Below are positions 15,715-24,983 of a stretch of DNA of 57,286 nt, one piece after another. The position numbers and the translations under genes are program-made. This stretch comes from Xanthobacteraceae bacterium (GTDB lineage Bacteria > Pseudomonadota > Alphaproteobacteria > Rhizobiales > Xanthobacteraceae), in NCBI GenBank assembly GCA_022844205.1, contig JALHMF010000013.1, positions 1-57,286 of the forward strand, given 5' to 3'. Each line of letters begins with the position of its first letter. The stretch's first letter is position 1. The notes below the pieces were generated by a model, which did not search any database, was not told the origin of the DNA, and was given only the letters and a program-made list of their open reading frames with translations.

Positions 15715-17541
15715 ATGTGCGGAATTGTCGGCATACTTGGCCGTGAACCGGTGGCGGGCGCCCTCGTCGATGCGCTGAAGCGTCTGGAATATCGCGGCTA
15801 CGATTCCGCGGGCGTGGCGACACTCGAAGGCGGCCACCTCACGCGCCGCCGTGCCGAAGGCAAGCTCCGCAATCTGGAAACGCGGCTCTTGAGCGAGCCG
15901 TTGAACGGCCATATCGGCATCGGCCATACGCGCTGGGCGACGCACGGCGCGCCGAACGAGACCAACGCGCATCCGCACGCGACCGACAGGCTCGCGGTCG
16001 TCCATAACGGCATCATCGAGAATTTCCGCGAGTTGCGCGAACGGCTTGAGAAATCCGGCGCGAAATTCTTGACGGAGACGGATACCGAAGTGATTGCCCA
16101 TCTTGTCACCGCCGAAATGAAGGCGGGCAAGACGCCGATCGATGCGGTGGTCGCCTCGCTGCCGCAGCTTCGCGGCGCGTTCGCGCTGGCGTTTATCTTT
16201 GAAGGCGAGAACGACCTCATGGTCGGCGCGCGCCGTGGCAGTCCCTTGGCCATCGGTTATGGCACCGGCGAAATGTATCTCGGCTCCGACGCCATCGCGC
16301 TGGCACCCTTCACCGAGAGCATCGCCTATCTGGAAGAAGGCGATCTCTGTGTCGTGACGCGCAAGGGCGTCGAGATCCGCGACGAGAAGGGCAGACACGT
16401 CGAGCGCACGATCTCGCAGGTCGGCTCCGGCGCGTTCCTGGTCGATAAGGGCAATCACCGCCACTTCATGCAGAAGGAAATTCACGAGCAGCCGGAAGTC
16501 GTCGGCCACACGCTCGCGTCGATGCTCGACCTGATCAATGAAAAGGTGCGCCTGCCGATCGAACTGCCGTTCGATCTCGGCAAGATGGAGCGCATCACGA
16601 TTTCCGCCTGCGGCACGGCCTATTATTCGGGCCTCGTCGCCAAATACTGGTTCGAGCGCTTCGCGCGGCTTCCGGTCGATCTCGATGTCGCTTCCGAATT
16701 CCGCTACCGCGAAGCGCCGATGTCGCCGGGCGGACTGGCGATCTTCATCTCGCAGTCCGGCGAGACCGCCGATACGCTCGCCTCGCTGCGCTATGCCAAG
16801 GACAACGGCCAGCACACGCTTTCCATCGTCAACGTGCCGAATTCCACCATCGCCCGCGAGAGCGAGGCGATGATCCGCACGCTGGCGGGTCCCGAAATTT
16901 CTGTCGCCTCGACAAAAGCATTCACCTGCCAGCTCGCCGCACTCTGCTGCCTCGCGATTGCGACCGGCAAGGCGCGCGGCGCACTTTCCGATGCCGACGA
17001 AAAGAAGCTCGTCCGCGCGCTGATCGAAGTGCCGCGCCTGATGGTCGATGCGCTGGCGCTGGAGCCGGAGATCGAGAAGCTCGCGAAGGAACTCGAACAC
17101 GCGACCGACGTGCTCTATCTCGGCCGCGGCACCAGCTATCCGCTGGCGCTCGAGGGCGCGCTGAAGCTGAAGGAAATTTCCTACATTCATGCGGAAGGCT
17201 ACGCGGCGGGCGAACTGAAGCACGGGCCGATTGCCTTGATCGACGAGAAGATGCCGGTCGTGGTGATTGCGCCCTACGACAAGGTGTTCGAGAAGACCGC
17301 TTCCAACGTGCAGGAAGTGCTGGCGCGCGGCGGCCGTATCGTGCTCTTCACGACCGAGAAGGGCGCGAAGGAAGCCGGCGTGAAAAGTGCGGTCACGCTG
17401 ATGTTGCCGGAAATGCCGTCCACCGTGACGCCGCTCGTCTATGCGCTGCCGGTGCAGTTGCTCGCCTATCATGTGGCGGTAGCGCGCGGCACCGATGTCG
17501 ATCAGCCGCGCAATCTCGCCAAATCCGTGACGGTCGAGTAA
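15715..17541 (+). CDS. glmS: Glutamine-fructose-6-phosphate aminotransferase (isomerizing)
   Basis: This 608-residue enzyme converts fructose-6-phosphate and glutamine to glucosamine-6-phosphate, the entry step to UDP-GlcNAc. The start is the ATG at 15715 because Cys2 in MCGIVGILG is the catalytic nucleophile after Met removal. GHTRWATHGAPNETNAHPH near residue 70 is part of the glutaminase site. Two SIS sugar-isomerase domains follow, with SACGTAYYSG near 300, ISQSGETADT near 345, and GRGTSYPLALEGALKLKE near 470. It ends LAKSVTVE, the classic C-terminus. No upstream riboswitch is apparent. Confidence 0.97.
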   Translation: MCGIVGILGREPVAGALVDALKRLEYRGYDSAGVATLEGGHLTRRRAEGKLRNLETRLLSEPLNGHIGIGHTRWATHGAPNETNAHPHATDRLAVVHNGIIENFRELRERLEKSGAKFLTETDTEVIAHLVTAEMKAGKTPIDAVVASLPQLRGAFALAFIFEGENDLMVGARRGSPLAIGYGTGEMYLGSDAIALAPFTESIAYLEEGDLCVVTRKGVEIRDEKGRHVERTISQVGSGAFLVDKGNHRHFMQKEIHEQPEVVGHTLASMLDLINEKVRLPIELPFDLGKMERITISACGTAYYSGLVAKYWFERFARLPVDLDVASEFRYREAPMSPGGLAIFISQSGETADTLASLRYAKDNGQHTLSIVNVPNSTIARESEAMIRTLAGPEISVASTKAFTCQLAALCCLAIATGKARGALSDADEKKLVRALIEVPRLMVDALALEPEIEKLAKELEHATDVLYLGRGTSYPLALEGALKLKEISYIHAEGYAAGELKHGPIALIDEKMPVVVIAPYDKVFEKTASNVQEVLARGGRIVLFTTEKGAKEAGVKSAVTLMLPEMPSTVTPLVYALPVQLLAYHVAVARGTDVDQPRNLAKSVTVE

Positions 17542-17660
17542 CGCCGCTGCGCGCATAAACGGGCGTAAAAATCTGACTTCCTTTTTGTCATGGAACACCG
17601 CTCCGGCGGCTTCTCGTGCTTTTCTGTTCTGCTAGGCTTCCTCCTTCAGGGAGGAAAACA

Positions 17661-18698
17661 ATGAAAACCTGTTCACTGATGTTAGCGGCTGCCGTGGTGA
17701 CGCTTGCCACGAGCGCCTTCGCACAAACGCCAAAAATCGTCATGGAAGAAATGATGGTCCCGTCGTCGGACGCGGGCATCCAGATTTACGTCCGCAACAA
17801 GCGTCCCGTCGACATGAACACGTTCCGTCCGGAACGCACGGTGCTGTTCGTGCATGGCTCGACCTATCCGGCGCATACCGCCTTCGACCTCGAACTCGAT
17901 GGCCTGTCGTGGATGGATTACATCGCGTCGCGCGGCTACGACGTCTATCTCCTCGACCTGCGCGGTTACGGAAAATCGACGCGGCCGAAGGAAATGGACG
18001 AGGACGCCAAGAACAACGCGCCGCTGACGCGCGGCGATGTGGCGGTGAAGGACATCGGCACGGCGGTCGATCACATCCTGAAGCGCCGTAACCTGCCGCG
18101 CATCACGCTGCTCGGCTGGTCGTGGGGCACGACGCTGATGGCGACCTACACGACGCAGAATCCGGACAAGGTGGAGAAGCTCGCACTCTACGCGCCGCAA
18201 TGGATCCGCACAACGCCGTCGCTCGTGCAGGCGGGACCGGGACCGATCGCAGCCTATCGCACGGTGCAGAAGAACGGCGCGAAGGACCGCTGGCTAAACG
18301 GCGTGCCGGACGACAAGAAGGCGGCACTCATTCCCGCCGGCTGGTTTGAGAAATGGGCGGATGCGACCTGGGCGACGGATCAGGCCGGTTCGCAGCAGAA
18401 CCCGCCGGTGCTGCGCGCGCCGAACGGCACGATTGCGGACACGGCCGAGTTCTGGGCCGCGGGCAAGGCTTATTATGATCCGGCGAAGATCACGGTGCCG
18501 ACGCTGCTGGTGTTGGCCGAATGGGATCGCGATACGCCGCCCTACATGGCGCAGACGCTGTTTCCGCTATTGGTCAACGCACCCGGCAAGCGCATGGTGC
18601 AGCTCTCGGAAGGCACGCACACGATCATCATGGAACGCAACCGGATGAAACTGTTCGAGGCGGTGCAGAACTTCCTCGACGAGTCGGGGCGGTCGTAA
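17661..18698 (+). CDS. Secreted alpha/beta hydrolase
   Basis: This 345-residue protein starts at the ATG with a GGAGG box six bases upstream. It has a signal peptide MKTCSLMLAAAVVTLATSAFA, likely cleaved after that Ala. The alpha/beta-hydrolase fold shows VLFVHGSTYPAH near residue 70 (oxyanion region) and the nucleophile elbow LLGWSWGTTLMA near 155 (GxSxG). It also has LVLAEWDRDTPPYMA near 290 (likely acid Asp) and a late EGTHTIIMERNR with the catalytic His. It would act in the periplasm or outside the cell on an unknown ester or amide. A GTCAT palindrome follows within nine bases. Confidence 0.82.
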   Translation: MKTCSLMLAAAVVTLATSAFAQTPKIVMEEMMVPSSDAGIQIYVRNKRPVDMNTFRPERTVLFVHGSTYPAHTAFDLELDGLSWMDYIASRGYDVYLLDLRGYGKSTRPKEMDEDAKNNAPLTRGDVAVKDIGTAVDHILKRRNLPRITLLGWSWGTTLMATYTTQNPDKVEKLALYAPQWIRTTPSLVQAGPGPIAAYRTVQKNGAKDRWLNGVPDDKKAALIPAGWFEKWADATWATDQAGSQQNPPVLRAPNGTIADTAEFWAAGKAYYDPAKITVPTLLVLAEWDRDTPPYMAQTLFPLLVNAPGKRMVQLSEGTHTIIMERNRMKLFEAVQNFLDESGRS

Positions 18699-18706
18699 CG
18701 CAATCT

Positions 18707-18799
18707 GTCATCGCCCGCGAAAGCGGGCGATCCAGTATACTCAGATCGCAAAATTGACTCTCGGCGATTACTGGATGCCCCGCTTTCGCGGGGCATGAC
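18707..18799. repeat. GTCAT...ATGAC intergenic palindrome, copy 2
   Basis: The element lies between the converging hydrolase and recG genes. The left end GTCATCGCCCGCGAAAGCGG forms a small hairpin. An inner pair, CCAGTA and TACTGG, faces across the middle, and the right end CCCCGCTTTCGCGGGGCATG forms a second hairpin before the final AC. The layout is nearly the same as copy 5 (29988-30068). It could act as a two-way terminator. Confidence 0.75.
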
Positions 18800-18808
18800 A
18801 TTTTAAGG

Positions 18809-20896
18809 TTAGCCCGCCTCGATCAGACGCACCGCTTCATCGCGATCGAACAGAAACAGCAACAGCAAGAGCGCGCGGCCTCGCTCGCTCGCCAGATGCG
18901 GATCACGCTGGAGGATGAGTGCCGCGTCCTTGCGCGCGGCTTCCAGCAACTCGCGATGCAGTTCCGGCGCGGCGATCTTGAAGCCCGGCAAGCCACTCTG
19001 GCGCGTGCCCAAGACTTCTCCTTCGCCGCGAAGGGCCAGGTCTTCCTCGGCGATCAGGAATCCGTCTTCGGTTTCGCGCAGTTTCGCTAGGCGGCGTTTG
19101 GCGGTGTCGCCGAGCGGATTCTTGTACAGGAGCAGACAGGTAGACTTGCCGCTCCCGCGTCCGACGCGGCCACGCAATTGGTGCAGTTGCGCGAGACCGA
19201 AGCGTTCGGCTTGCTCGATCACCATGATCGTCGCTTCCGGCACATCGACGCCGACTTCGATCACGGTCGTGGAGACAAGAAGTTTCGTTTTGCCGGAAGC
19301 GAAATTCTCCATCGCTTCGTCGCGTTCGCTCGGCCGCATCTGGCCGTGGACGAGTCCGACATCTTTTCCGAAACGCTGCTTCAGAAACTTGCAGCGCTCC
19401 TCCGCGGCAGCGAGGTCGATGCGTTCTGATTCATCCACCAGCGGACAAACCCAGTAAGCGCGGGCGCCGTCCTTGATGGCTCGTCCGACCGCTTCGACGA
19501 CTTCTTCCATTCTCTCCAGTGAAACGGTGCGCGTGTCGATCGGTTGACGCCCCGCCGGTTTTTCGCGCAGTTCGGAAACATCCATGTCGCCGAAATAGCT
19601 CAGCACCAGCGTGCGCGGGATCGGGGTTGCGGTCATCACCAGGAGATCGACCGCCTCGCCCTTGGAGGCGAGCGCCAGCCGCTGATGCACGCCGAAGCGG
19701 TGCTGCTCGTCCACGACCGCAAGCGCGAGATCGCGAAACGCGACCCCTTCCTGAAACAGCGCGTGCGTGCCGATCAAAAGATCGATCTCGCCGGCCGCCA
19801 GTTTTTCCAACAGTTCCTCGCGCGGCGCGCCGCGCTCGCGTCCGGTCAAAATCGCGACGCGAATATCGGCGGCTTCCGCGAGCGGTTTGATGCGCGCGAA
19901 ATGCTGCCGGCAGAGAATTTCCGTCGGCGCCATCAGGGCCGCCTGATGCCCGGCTTCGACTACGTTCGCGGCGGCGAGCAGCGCGACAAGCGTTTTCCCG
20001 GAGCCGACATCGCCTTGCAGCAGGCGCAACATGCGCGTGTCGCTCGCAAGATCCGCGGAAATTTCCTCCATCGCCCTGCGCTGCGAATTCGTGAGCGAGA
20101 AGGGCAGTGCCCGCTCGATCTTTGCCCGCTTGCTGCCGTCGCCCTTGCTCGCGCGTCCGGCCTCGCGCTTCATCTCACTGCGCACGAGTGCGAGCGCCAG
20201 CTGATGCGCCAGCAATTCGTCATAGGCGAGCCGCGCGCGGAACGGCGACTCCGGCAACACATCCGCCGGCTCCTGCGGTGTCTGCAACCGACGCAGGGCT
20301 GGGGAGAACGGCAAAAATCCGCGCGATTTCACAAAGGCTGCATCCTGCCATTCGGACAGCTCAGGCAATTTTGAAAGCGCCAGCCCCACCGAACGCCGCA
20401 CGACGCCCGCACCCAGTCCCTCGGTCAGCGGATACACCGGCTCCACCGGCGGCAGATCGGCAAGGCCCTTCTCATCCACGATGCGATCGGGATGCACCAT
20501 CTGGAAACGGCCGTCATACATGCCGACTTTGCCGGAGACGTAGCGCGTCTCGCCTTGCGGAAACATTTTTTTCGCGCGGTCTTCCGCCAGGTTGAAATAG
20601 ACGATCTCCAGCGTGCCGGTTTCGTCGCTTGTGTAGATGCGATAGGGCGCACGCCCGCGTCCCGGCTGGTGCCGGTCGATCTGCACCTTCAGCGTCGCGA
20701 TTTGATCGGCCTGCAATTCCTGAATTTTCGGCCGCGCGCGGCGGTCGATGGCGGAATGCGGCAGGTGGAACAGAAGGTCGATGAGGCGCGGCTCGCCCCG
20801 GTCCAGGAGTTTCGCAAACGGCTGCACGAGCTTCGGGCCGATGCCCTTCAGTGTGGTGATCGAAGCAAACAGCGGATCGAGGATGGTCGGGCGCAT
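18809..20896 (-). CDS. recG: ATP-dependent DNA helicase RecG
   Basis: This 695-residue protein remodels stalled replication forks and Holliday junctions. The start at 20896 (MRPTILDPLFASI) fits the family; a longer frame runs into the GTCAT palindrome. The N-terminal wedge domain begins GIGPKLVQPFAKLL and contains an OB-like part. The helicase core has Walker A QGDVGSGKTLVAL near residue 295, VVDEQHRFGVHQR near 395, TATPIPRTL near 425 and the C-terminal helicase lobe with GQMRPSERDEAM and QLRGRVGRG. All motifs look intact. It is divergent from sdhE-mfd, another DNA-repair pairing. Confidence 0.96.
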   Translation of the reverse strand: MRPTILDPLFASITTLKGIGPKLVQPFAKLLDRGEPRLIDLLFHLPHSAIDRRARPKIQELQADQIATLKVQIDRHQPGRGRAPYRIYTSDETGTLEIVYFNLAEDRAKKMFPQGETRYVSGKVGMYDGRFQMVHPDRIVDEKGLADLPPVEPVYPLTEGLGAGVVRRSVGLALSKLPELSEWQDAAFVKSRGFLPFSPALRRLQTPQEPADVLPESPFRARLAYDELLAHQLALALVRSEMKREAGRASKGDGSKRAKIERALPFSLTNSQRRAMEEISADLASDTRMLRLLQGDVGSGKTLVALLAAANVVEAGHQAALMAPTEILCRQHFARIKPLAEAADIRVAILTGRERGAPREELLEKLAAGEIDLLIGTHALFQEGVAFRDLALAVVDEQHRFGVHQRLALASKGEAVDLLVMTATPIPRTLVLSYFGDMDVSELREKPAGRQPIDTRTVSLERMEEVVEAVGRAIKDGARAYWVCPLVDESERIDLAAAEERCKFLKQRFGKDVGLVHGQMRPSERDEAMENFASGKTKLLVSTTVIEVGVDVPEATIMVIEQAERFGLAQLHQLRGRVGRGSGKSTCLLLYKNPLGDTAKRRLAKLRETEDGFLIAEEDLALRGEGEVLGTRQSGLPGFKIAAPELHRELLEAARKDAALILQRDPHLASERGRALLLLLFLFDRDEAVRLIEAG

Positions 20897-20939
20897 GGGC
20901 CGGAAACTGGCGGAAGGCGGAATGAGTCGCAATCTTCTT

Positions 20940-21023
20940 GTCATGGCCGGGCTTGTCCCGGCCATCCCGACATTCTTGTCGTGCCGTCCTAAACGGGATG
21001 CCCGGCACAAGGCCGGGCATGAC
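20940..21023. repeat. GTCAT...ATGAC intergenic palindrome, copy 3
   Basis: The element lies in the divergent region between recG and sdhE. It begins GTCATGGCCGGGCTTGTCCC and ends GGCACAAGGCCGGGCATGAC. The reverse complement of copy 7 (49980-50064) has the same left arm over 30 bases and the same right arm over 27 bases, while the middle differs. Unlike most copies it lies upstream of two genes, so it may be part of a leader or promoter region. Confidence 0.8.
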
Positions 21024-21087
21024 AACGATGAATGCGGTGCGTATATAACTCCACCCGGCGCCGTCCGGGTTTTGGCGTTTGAACCGC

Positions 21088-21381
21088 ATGTCCGTGACCG
21101 ATCCGAACGATCTCGAAACGCGCCGCCGCAAGCTGCGCTATCGCGCCTGGCATCGCGGCACGCGCGAGATGGACCTTCTGTTCGGCCGCTTCGTGGATGC
21201 GGAACTGCCGGAGTTCAGCGAAGCGGAGATCGTGGAACTGGAGCGGCTGGTCGAACTGCCGGACCCGGATCTCCTCTCTTGGCTGATGGGAGAGACGGAA
21301 GTTCCGCCTGAGAACGACACGCCCATGTTTCGCCGCATCATGCAGTTTCATCGCGAGGGCAAAGGACTGGCCGCGCGATGA
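21088..21381 (+). CDS. sdhE: FAD assembly factor SdhE (CptB/YgfY family)
   Basis: This protein of about 97 residues helps attach FAD covalently to the succinate dehydrogenase flavoprotein. It shows the family pattern ETRRRKLRYRAWHRGTREMD near residues 8-27, including the conserved RG(x)xE-like motif. A small five-helix body follows, with LFGRFVDAELPEFSEAEI and PDPDLLSWLMGE. I chose the ATG at 21088; an in-frame TTG at 21079 would add three residues. Its stop overlaps the ATG of mfd (ATGA), so the two are translationally coupled, an order common in alphaproteobacteria. Confidence 0.92.
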   Translation: MSVTDPNDLETRRRKLRYRAWHRGTREMDLLFGRFVDAELPEFSEAEIVELERLVELPDPDLLSWLMGETEVPPENDTPMFRRIMQFHREGKGLAAR

Positions 21382-24300
21382 ACAAGCCCGATCTGTCTCC
21401 CGCTTCTCGTCTCGTTTCCGGCCGTGCGCTGAATATCGCGGGCGTGCCGGACGGCTTTGAGGGGCTTGTTGTCGCCGACCTCGCGCGCGCCGTTTCGGCG
21501 CGGGCAAAGTCGCCGCGCGCGAGCCTGATCGTCGTCTCGCGCGACGTGGAGCGCATGACGGCGCTGGAGCGGGCGCTGAAATTCTTCGCGCCGGAAATCG
21601 AGACGCTCCTGTTCCCGGCCTGGGACTGTCAGCCCTACGACCGCGTGTCGCCGAACGCGCCGGTTTCGGCGCGGCGCATGGCGACCTTGTCGAGATTGGC
21701 GGACGACAAGCCGGAAAACGGCACGATCGTTCTGACCACCATCAACGCGCTCTTGCAGCGCGTACCGCCGAAAGAACGCATCGCGGAGCAGACGGTTTCG
21801 CTGAAGCCCGGCAATGTGCGGGCAATGGGCGAAATCGTGCGCTGGCTGGAAGTGAACGGCTTCGCGCGTTCGTCCACCGTGCGCGACGTCGGCGAATACG
21901 CGGTGCGCGGCGGCATCCTCGATCTCTATGCGCCCGGCAGCGACACGCCGGTACGGCTCGATTTTTTCGGCGACCAGCTGGAATCGATCCGCACCTTCGA
22001 TCCCGAAACGCAGCGTTCGGTCGGAAGGCTCACGGCACTCGATCTCGTGCCGACCAGCGAAGTGCAGCTCGATTCCGAAGCCCAGCGGCGCTTTCGCCTC
22101 GCCTATCTCGCCGAGTTCGGCGGTAACGCTTCCGGTGACGCGCTCTATGAAGCGGTGAGCGATGGCCGCCGCCATCCCGGTCTCGAACACTGGCTGCCGT
22201 TGTTCGTGGAAAAACTCGAAACGCTGTTCGACTATCTGCCCGGCACGCCGGTGGTGCTGGAGCCGCTCGTGGAGGAAGCCGGGCGCGAGCGCCTGAGCCA
22301 GATCGCGGACTACTACAGCGCGCGCAAGGAAGCGCTCGCCGCGAACCAGCAGCCGCTCTATCGGCCGCTGCCGCCGGACAGGTTGTATCTGTCTGAAACG
22401 GAATGGAACAAGCGGCTCGGCGACACCGCCCTTGCGAAGCTCAATCCGTTCGGCGTGCCCGATGAGCGCAACACACTCAATGCCGGCGGCAAGCCGGGCC
22501 GCAACTTCGCGCCTGAACGCTCCGACGAAGGCAAGAATCTTTTCGCCGCCGCCGCCGGCCATGCGCGTGCGTTGCAGGGGCAGGGCAAGCGCGTGGTGTT
22601 CGCGGCCTGGAGCGAGGGCTCGCGCGAACGGCTCGGGCATCTGCTCGGCGATCACGGATTGAGCGAGCTACGGCCGGTCAATTCCTGGAGCGAAGCGACC
22701 GCACTTCCGGGAAATGCAATGGGTCTGGCGCTGCTCGGCCTGGAAGCAGGTTTTGAAAGTGCCGACGCCGCGATCATTTCGGAACAAGACGTTCTCGGCG
22801 ACCGTCTGGCGCGTCCTTCACGCCGCCAGCGCCGCGCGCAGGATTTCATCGCGGAGCTGACGAGCCTTTCCGCCGGCGATCTCGTTGTCCACGTCGATCA
22901 CGGCATCGGCCGCTTCATCGGCCTGAAATCCATCGAGGCGCTCGGCGCGCCGCATGACTGTCTCGAGATTCATTACGCCGAAGGCTCGCGCCTGTTCCTG
23001 CCGGTGGAGAACCTCGAACTCCTCTCGCGCTACGGCTCCGACGAAGCGGGCGCCGAACTCGACCGGCTCGGCGGTGCTGGATGGCAGAGCCGCAAGGCGC
23101 GCCTCAAGAAGCGCGTGCTGGAAATGGCGGAGGCGCTCCTGAAAATCGCCGCCGCGCGCAAGCTGCACGATGCGCCGAAGCTCGTGCCGCCGCAGGGAAT
23201 GTACGAAGAGTTCTGCGCGCGCTTTCCCTATGAGGAAACCGAGGACCAGCAGGTTGCCATCGACGCGGTGCTCGACGATCTCGCATCGGGCAAACCGATG
23301 GACCGGCTCGTCTGCGGCGATGTCGGCTTCGGCAAGACCGAAGTCGCGTTGCGCGCCGCCTTCGCGGCTGTGCTGAACGGCAAGCAGGTCGCGGTCGTGG
23401 TGCCGACCACGCTGCTCGCGCGCCAGCACTACAAGACGTTTTCCGATCGCTTCAAGGGATTTCCGGTGCGGCTCGGGCAGGCGTCGCGGCTCGTTTCGGC
23501 TACTGAGTTGAATCAGGTGAAGCAGGGCATCCGCGACGGCTCCTGCGATATCGTGATCGGCACGCATGCGCTCCTTGGAAAATCCGTGAACTTCAGGGAT
23601 CTCGGGCTCGTCGTCGTGGACGAGGAGCAGCATTTCGGTGTTACGCACAAAGAACGCCTGAAGGAGCTGCGCACCGAAGTGCACGTGCTGACGCTGACGG
23701 CGACACCGATCCCGCGCACGCTGCAACTGGCGCTCACCGGCGTCCGCGAGCTTTCGATCATCGCGACGCCTCCGGTCGATCGATTGGCGGTTCGCACCTT
23801 CGTGGCACCCTTCGATACATTGGTGATCCGCGAGGCACTGCTACGCGAGCGCTACCGGGGCGGCCAGGCGTTCTACGTTTGCCCGCGCATCGAGGACATC
23901 GAAGGCGCGCGCAAATTCCTCGAAGCCAACGTGCCGGAAATTCGCCTTGCCGTCGCGCACGGACAGATGGGTGCCAAGCAGCTCGAAGACATCATGGGCG
24001 CGTTCTACGAAGGCAAGTTCGATGTGTTGCTATCGACGACCATCGTGGAGTCCGGCCTCGACATTCCGACCGCGAATACGCTGATCGTGCATCGCGCGGA
24101 TCGCTTCGGCCTCGCGCAATTGTACCAGCTTCGCGGGCGTGTCGGCCGCTCCAAGACGCGCGCCTATGCGATTTTCACGACGCCCGCCGACAAGCCGCTC
24201 ACCGCGCAAGCCGAGCGGCGGCTGAAGGTTCTGCAGTCGCTCGACAATCTCGGTGCGGGCTTCGAACTTGCCTCGCACGATCTCGACATTCGCGGTGCCG

Positions 24301-24881
24301 GCAATCTTCTCGGCGACGAACAGTCCGGCCACATCCGCGAAGTCGGCTACGAACTCTATCAGGAGATGCTCGCCGAGGCCGTCATGCAGTTGCAGGCCGG
24401 CGTGCTGATGCCGTCGAGCGACAAGTGGTCGCCGCAGATCGCGGTCGGCACACCGGTGATGATCCCGGAGGATTACGTGCCCGATCTTGCCGTGCGTCTC
24501 GGTCTCTATCGCCGTCTCGCCGATCTGGAGAAGTCCGCCGAGATCGACGCCGCCGCGGCCGAACTCGTGGACCGCTTTGGCCCGCTGCCGAATGAAGTGA
24601 AGACGCTGCTCGAAGTCGTCGCCATTAAAGCATTATGCCGCCGCGCCAATGTCGAACGCATCGAGGCGGGCACAAAGGGTGCGGTCGTCACCTTCCGCGA
24701 CAACACATTCCCGAACCCGGTGGGCCTGATCGGCTGGATCAACGACAAGACGTCCGCCGCCCGCGTGCGGCCGGACCAGAAGGTCGTCATCTTCCGGGAT
24801 TGGGCCCGCATCGATCACCGCCTGCGCGGAACGAAGGCGGTTTTGGAGTCGCTGGTGGCGATTGCGGAGAACACTGTTTAG
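21378..24881 (+). CDS. mfd: Transcription-repair coupling factor Mfd
   Basis: This 1167-residue translocase removes RNA polymerase stalled at DNA lesions and recruits UvrA. The N-terminal UvrB-like part carries FPAWDCQPYDRVSPN near residue 77 and VRGGILDLYAPGSD near 175. The RNA-polymerase-interaction domain has GDLVVHVDHGIGRFIGL near 500. The RecG-like motor contains Walker A CGDVGFGKTEVALRA near 648, DEEQHFGVTHKE near 750, TATPIPRTLQLAL near 778 and LYQLRGRVGRS near 920. The C-terminal TRCF domain follows and ends near LESLVAIAENTV. Length and motifs are normal. Confidence 0.97.
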   Translation: MNKPDLSPASRLVSGRALNIAGVPDGFEGLVVADLARAVSARAKSPRASLIVVSRDVERMTALERALKFFAPEIETLLFPAWDCQPYDRVSPNAPVSARRMATLSRLADDKPENGTIVLTTINALLQRVPPKERIAEQTVSLKPGNVRAMGEIVRWLEVNGFARSSTVRDVGEYAVRGGILDLYAPGSDTPVRLDFFGDQLESIRTFDPETQRSVGRLTALDLVPTSEVQLDSEAQRRFRLAYLAEFGGNASGDALYEAVSDGRRHPGLEHWLPLFVEKLETLFDYLPGTPVVLEPLVEEAGRERLSQIADYYSARKEALAANQQPLYRPLPPDRLYLSETEWNKRLGDTALAKLNPFGVPDERNTLNAGGKPGRNFAPERSDEGKNLFAAAAGHARALQGQGKRVVFAAWSEGSRERLGHLLGDHGLSELRPVNSWSEATALPGNAMGLALLGLEAGFESADAAIISEQDVLGDRLARPSRRQRRAQDFIAELTSLSAGDLVVHVDHGIGRFIGLKSIEALGAPHDCLEIHYAEGSRLFLPVENLELLSRYGSDEAGAELDRLGGAGWQSRKARLKKRVLEMAEALLKIAAARKLHDAPKLVPPQGMYEEFCARFPYEETEDQQVAIDAVLDDLASGKPMDRLVCGDVGFGKTEVALRAAFAAVLNGKQVAVVVPTTLLARQHYKTFSDRFKGFPVRLGQASRLVSATELNQVKQGIRDGSCDIVIGTHALLGKSVNFRDLGLVVVDEEQHFGVTHKERLKELRTEVHVLTLTATPIPRTLQLALTGVRELSIIATPPVDRLAVRTFVAPFDTLVIREALLRERYRGGQAFYVCPRIEDIEGARKFLEANVPEIRLAVAHGQMGAKQLEDIMGAFYEGKFDVLLSTTIVESGLDIPTANTLIVHRADRFGLAQLYQLRGRVGRSKTRAYAIFTTPADKPLTAQAERRLKVLQSLDNLGAGFELASHDLDIRGAGNLLGDEQSGHIREVGYELYQEMLAEAVMQLQAGVLMPSSDKWSPQIAVGTPVMIPEDYVPDLAVRLGLYRRLADLEKSAEIDAAAAELVDRFGPLPNEVKTLLEVVAIKALCRRANVERIEAGTKGAVVTFRDNTFPNPVGLIGWINDKTSAARVRPDQKVVIFRDWARIDHRLRGTKAVLESLVAIAENTV

Positions 24882-24884
24882 TTC

Positions 24885-24978
24885 GTCATCCCGGCCGAGC
24901 GCGCGAGTGCGAGAGCCGGGATCGTTCACCGATAGCGGTCCCGGCTCGCCCTCGCTTTGCTCGGTTGGCCGGGACGAC
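24885..24978. repeat. GTCAT...intergenic palindrome, copy 4 (variant)
   Basis: The element between the converging mfd and DsbA-like genes starts GTCATCCCGGCCGAGC and ends TGGCCGGGACGAC, so the right end is GACGAC instead of ATGAC. Inner repeats GAGAGCCGGGATCG and CGGTCCCGGCTCGC pair with one another. It is related in style to the other copies but more diverged. Confidence 0.5.
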
Positions 24979-24983
24979 GCTGG

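Noticed and set aside
15508-17598. Long minus-strand frame (696 codons) opposite glmS
   Set aside because: It is the antisense of a fully conserved glmS, is rich in His/Arg/Asp as GC-rich shadow frames are, and has no recognisable domain.
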